A stretch of 21,289 bases of DNA. Source: a virus. Shown in pieces: positions 21,095-21,289 of the stretch (its first letter is position 1; every line of letters begins with the position of its first letter). Below the pieces are notes generated by a model. It saw only the letters and a list, made by a program, of their open reading frames with translations. It was not told the DNA's origin and searched no databases. The translations under genes and the position numbers were made by a program. The stretch lies in the IMG/VR virus record IMGVR_UViG_3300047494_000252, positions 1-21,289 of that record. The stretch is one strand, 5' to 3'.

Positions 21095-21289
21095 TTATTT
21101 TTCGTCCCCATTTATTGCAGTTGCCTGTGCTTCTTTCTGTGCTGCTGTACCGCGGCCGGTAGCGATGACCAGGTCAGTGACAAATGCCGCGAAGGATATT
21201 GGGCTCATGCCTTCTATGGTCTCTGATGCGAGCGATTGTGAGATACCCTGCTGGCCACATATCGCGTCTAAAAATGCTGTTATTTTCAT
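21095..21289 (-). CDS. Small hypothetical protein at the window edge
   Basis: A 64-residue protein whose ATG is formed by the last three bases of the window, so any upstream leader is not visible. The N-terminus (MKITAFLDAICGQQGISQSL then ASETIEGMSPISFAAFVTDLVIATGRG) is helical; no motif of known function is seen. If the frame continues upstream with an earlier start, the gene could be longer. It probably belongs to one operon with the next two genes, given gaps of 30 bases or less. Confidence 0.6.
   Translation of the reverse strand: MKITAFLDAICGQQGISQSLASETIEGMSPISFAAFVTDLVIATGRGTAAQKEAQATAINGDEK

Noticed and set aside
1-21289. tRNA genes, integrase, transposase or repressor.
   Set aside because: None could be recognised; no cloverleaf-like segment or catalytic motif was found.

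Overview
The window is a contractile-tailed (myovirus-type), Mu-like phage or prophage of a Bacteroidota host, most likely a Chitinophagaceae-like organism. This rests on three things. Start codons are preceded by A-rich leaders and not Shine-Dalgarno sequences. One clear Bacteroidota promoter box (TAnnTTTG) is visible. The spacers carry GC-rich and heptanucleotide repeats of a kind I associate with Bacteroidota chromosomes. No integrase, transposase or repressor lies in the window, so the mode of integration cannot be read here.

Layout. Bases 1-13773 form one leftward (- strand) late operon. From its promoter-proximal end it holds: prohead protease/scaffold, major capsid protein, a holin-like membrane protein, an unknown protein, a lambda R-type endolysin, a coiled-coil protein, tail sheath, tail tube, tail assembly chaperone with a frameshift extension, a DUF6046-like protein, baseplate hub, spike, a small protein, a gp25-like wedge protein, a LysM-like protein, a fibre-like protein with a signal peptide, a baseplate J-like protein, a gpI-position protein and a tail fibre. 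Bases 13774-14172 are a divergent control region with a heptad repeat and a strict 21-bp tandem array. Bases 14173-19482 run rightward: small and large terminase, a small unknown gene, a gp36-like (DUF1320) protein, a gp29-like (DUF935) portal and a gp37-like tail-completion protein. These genes are separated by unusually long, repeat-filled spacers. Bases 19483-19982 look like decayed, repeat-derived sequence. Bases 19983-21289 are leftward again: one gene with its own promoter, an intrinsic terminator, and three or four small genes that look like the end of a non-structural operon.

How the genes work together. The terminase loads DNA through the portal into a head built from the protease/scaffold and the capsid protein. 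Sheath, tube, chaperone and baseplate genes build a contractile tail, and holin plus endolysin release progeny.

Most notable observations. Both the capsid and the sheath protein carry an extra N-terminal pair of predicted membrane helices. No tape-measure gene is present at its expected place, or anywhere in the window. The hub gene has a -1 frameshift near its 3' end; the shifted frame restores a family-like C-terminus and an ATGA overlap with the next gene. The 21-bp array lies in the divergent region just before the small terminase. A host-type repeat has been turned into the last codons of the endolysin.
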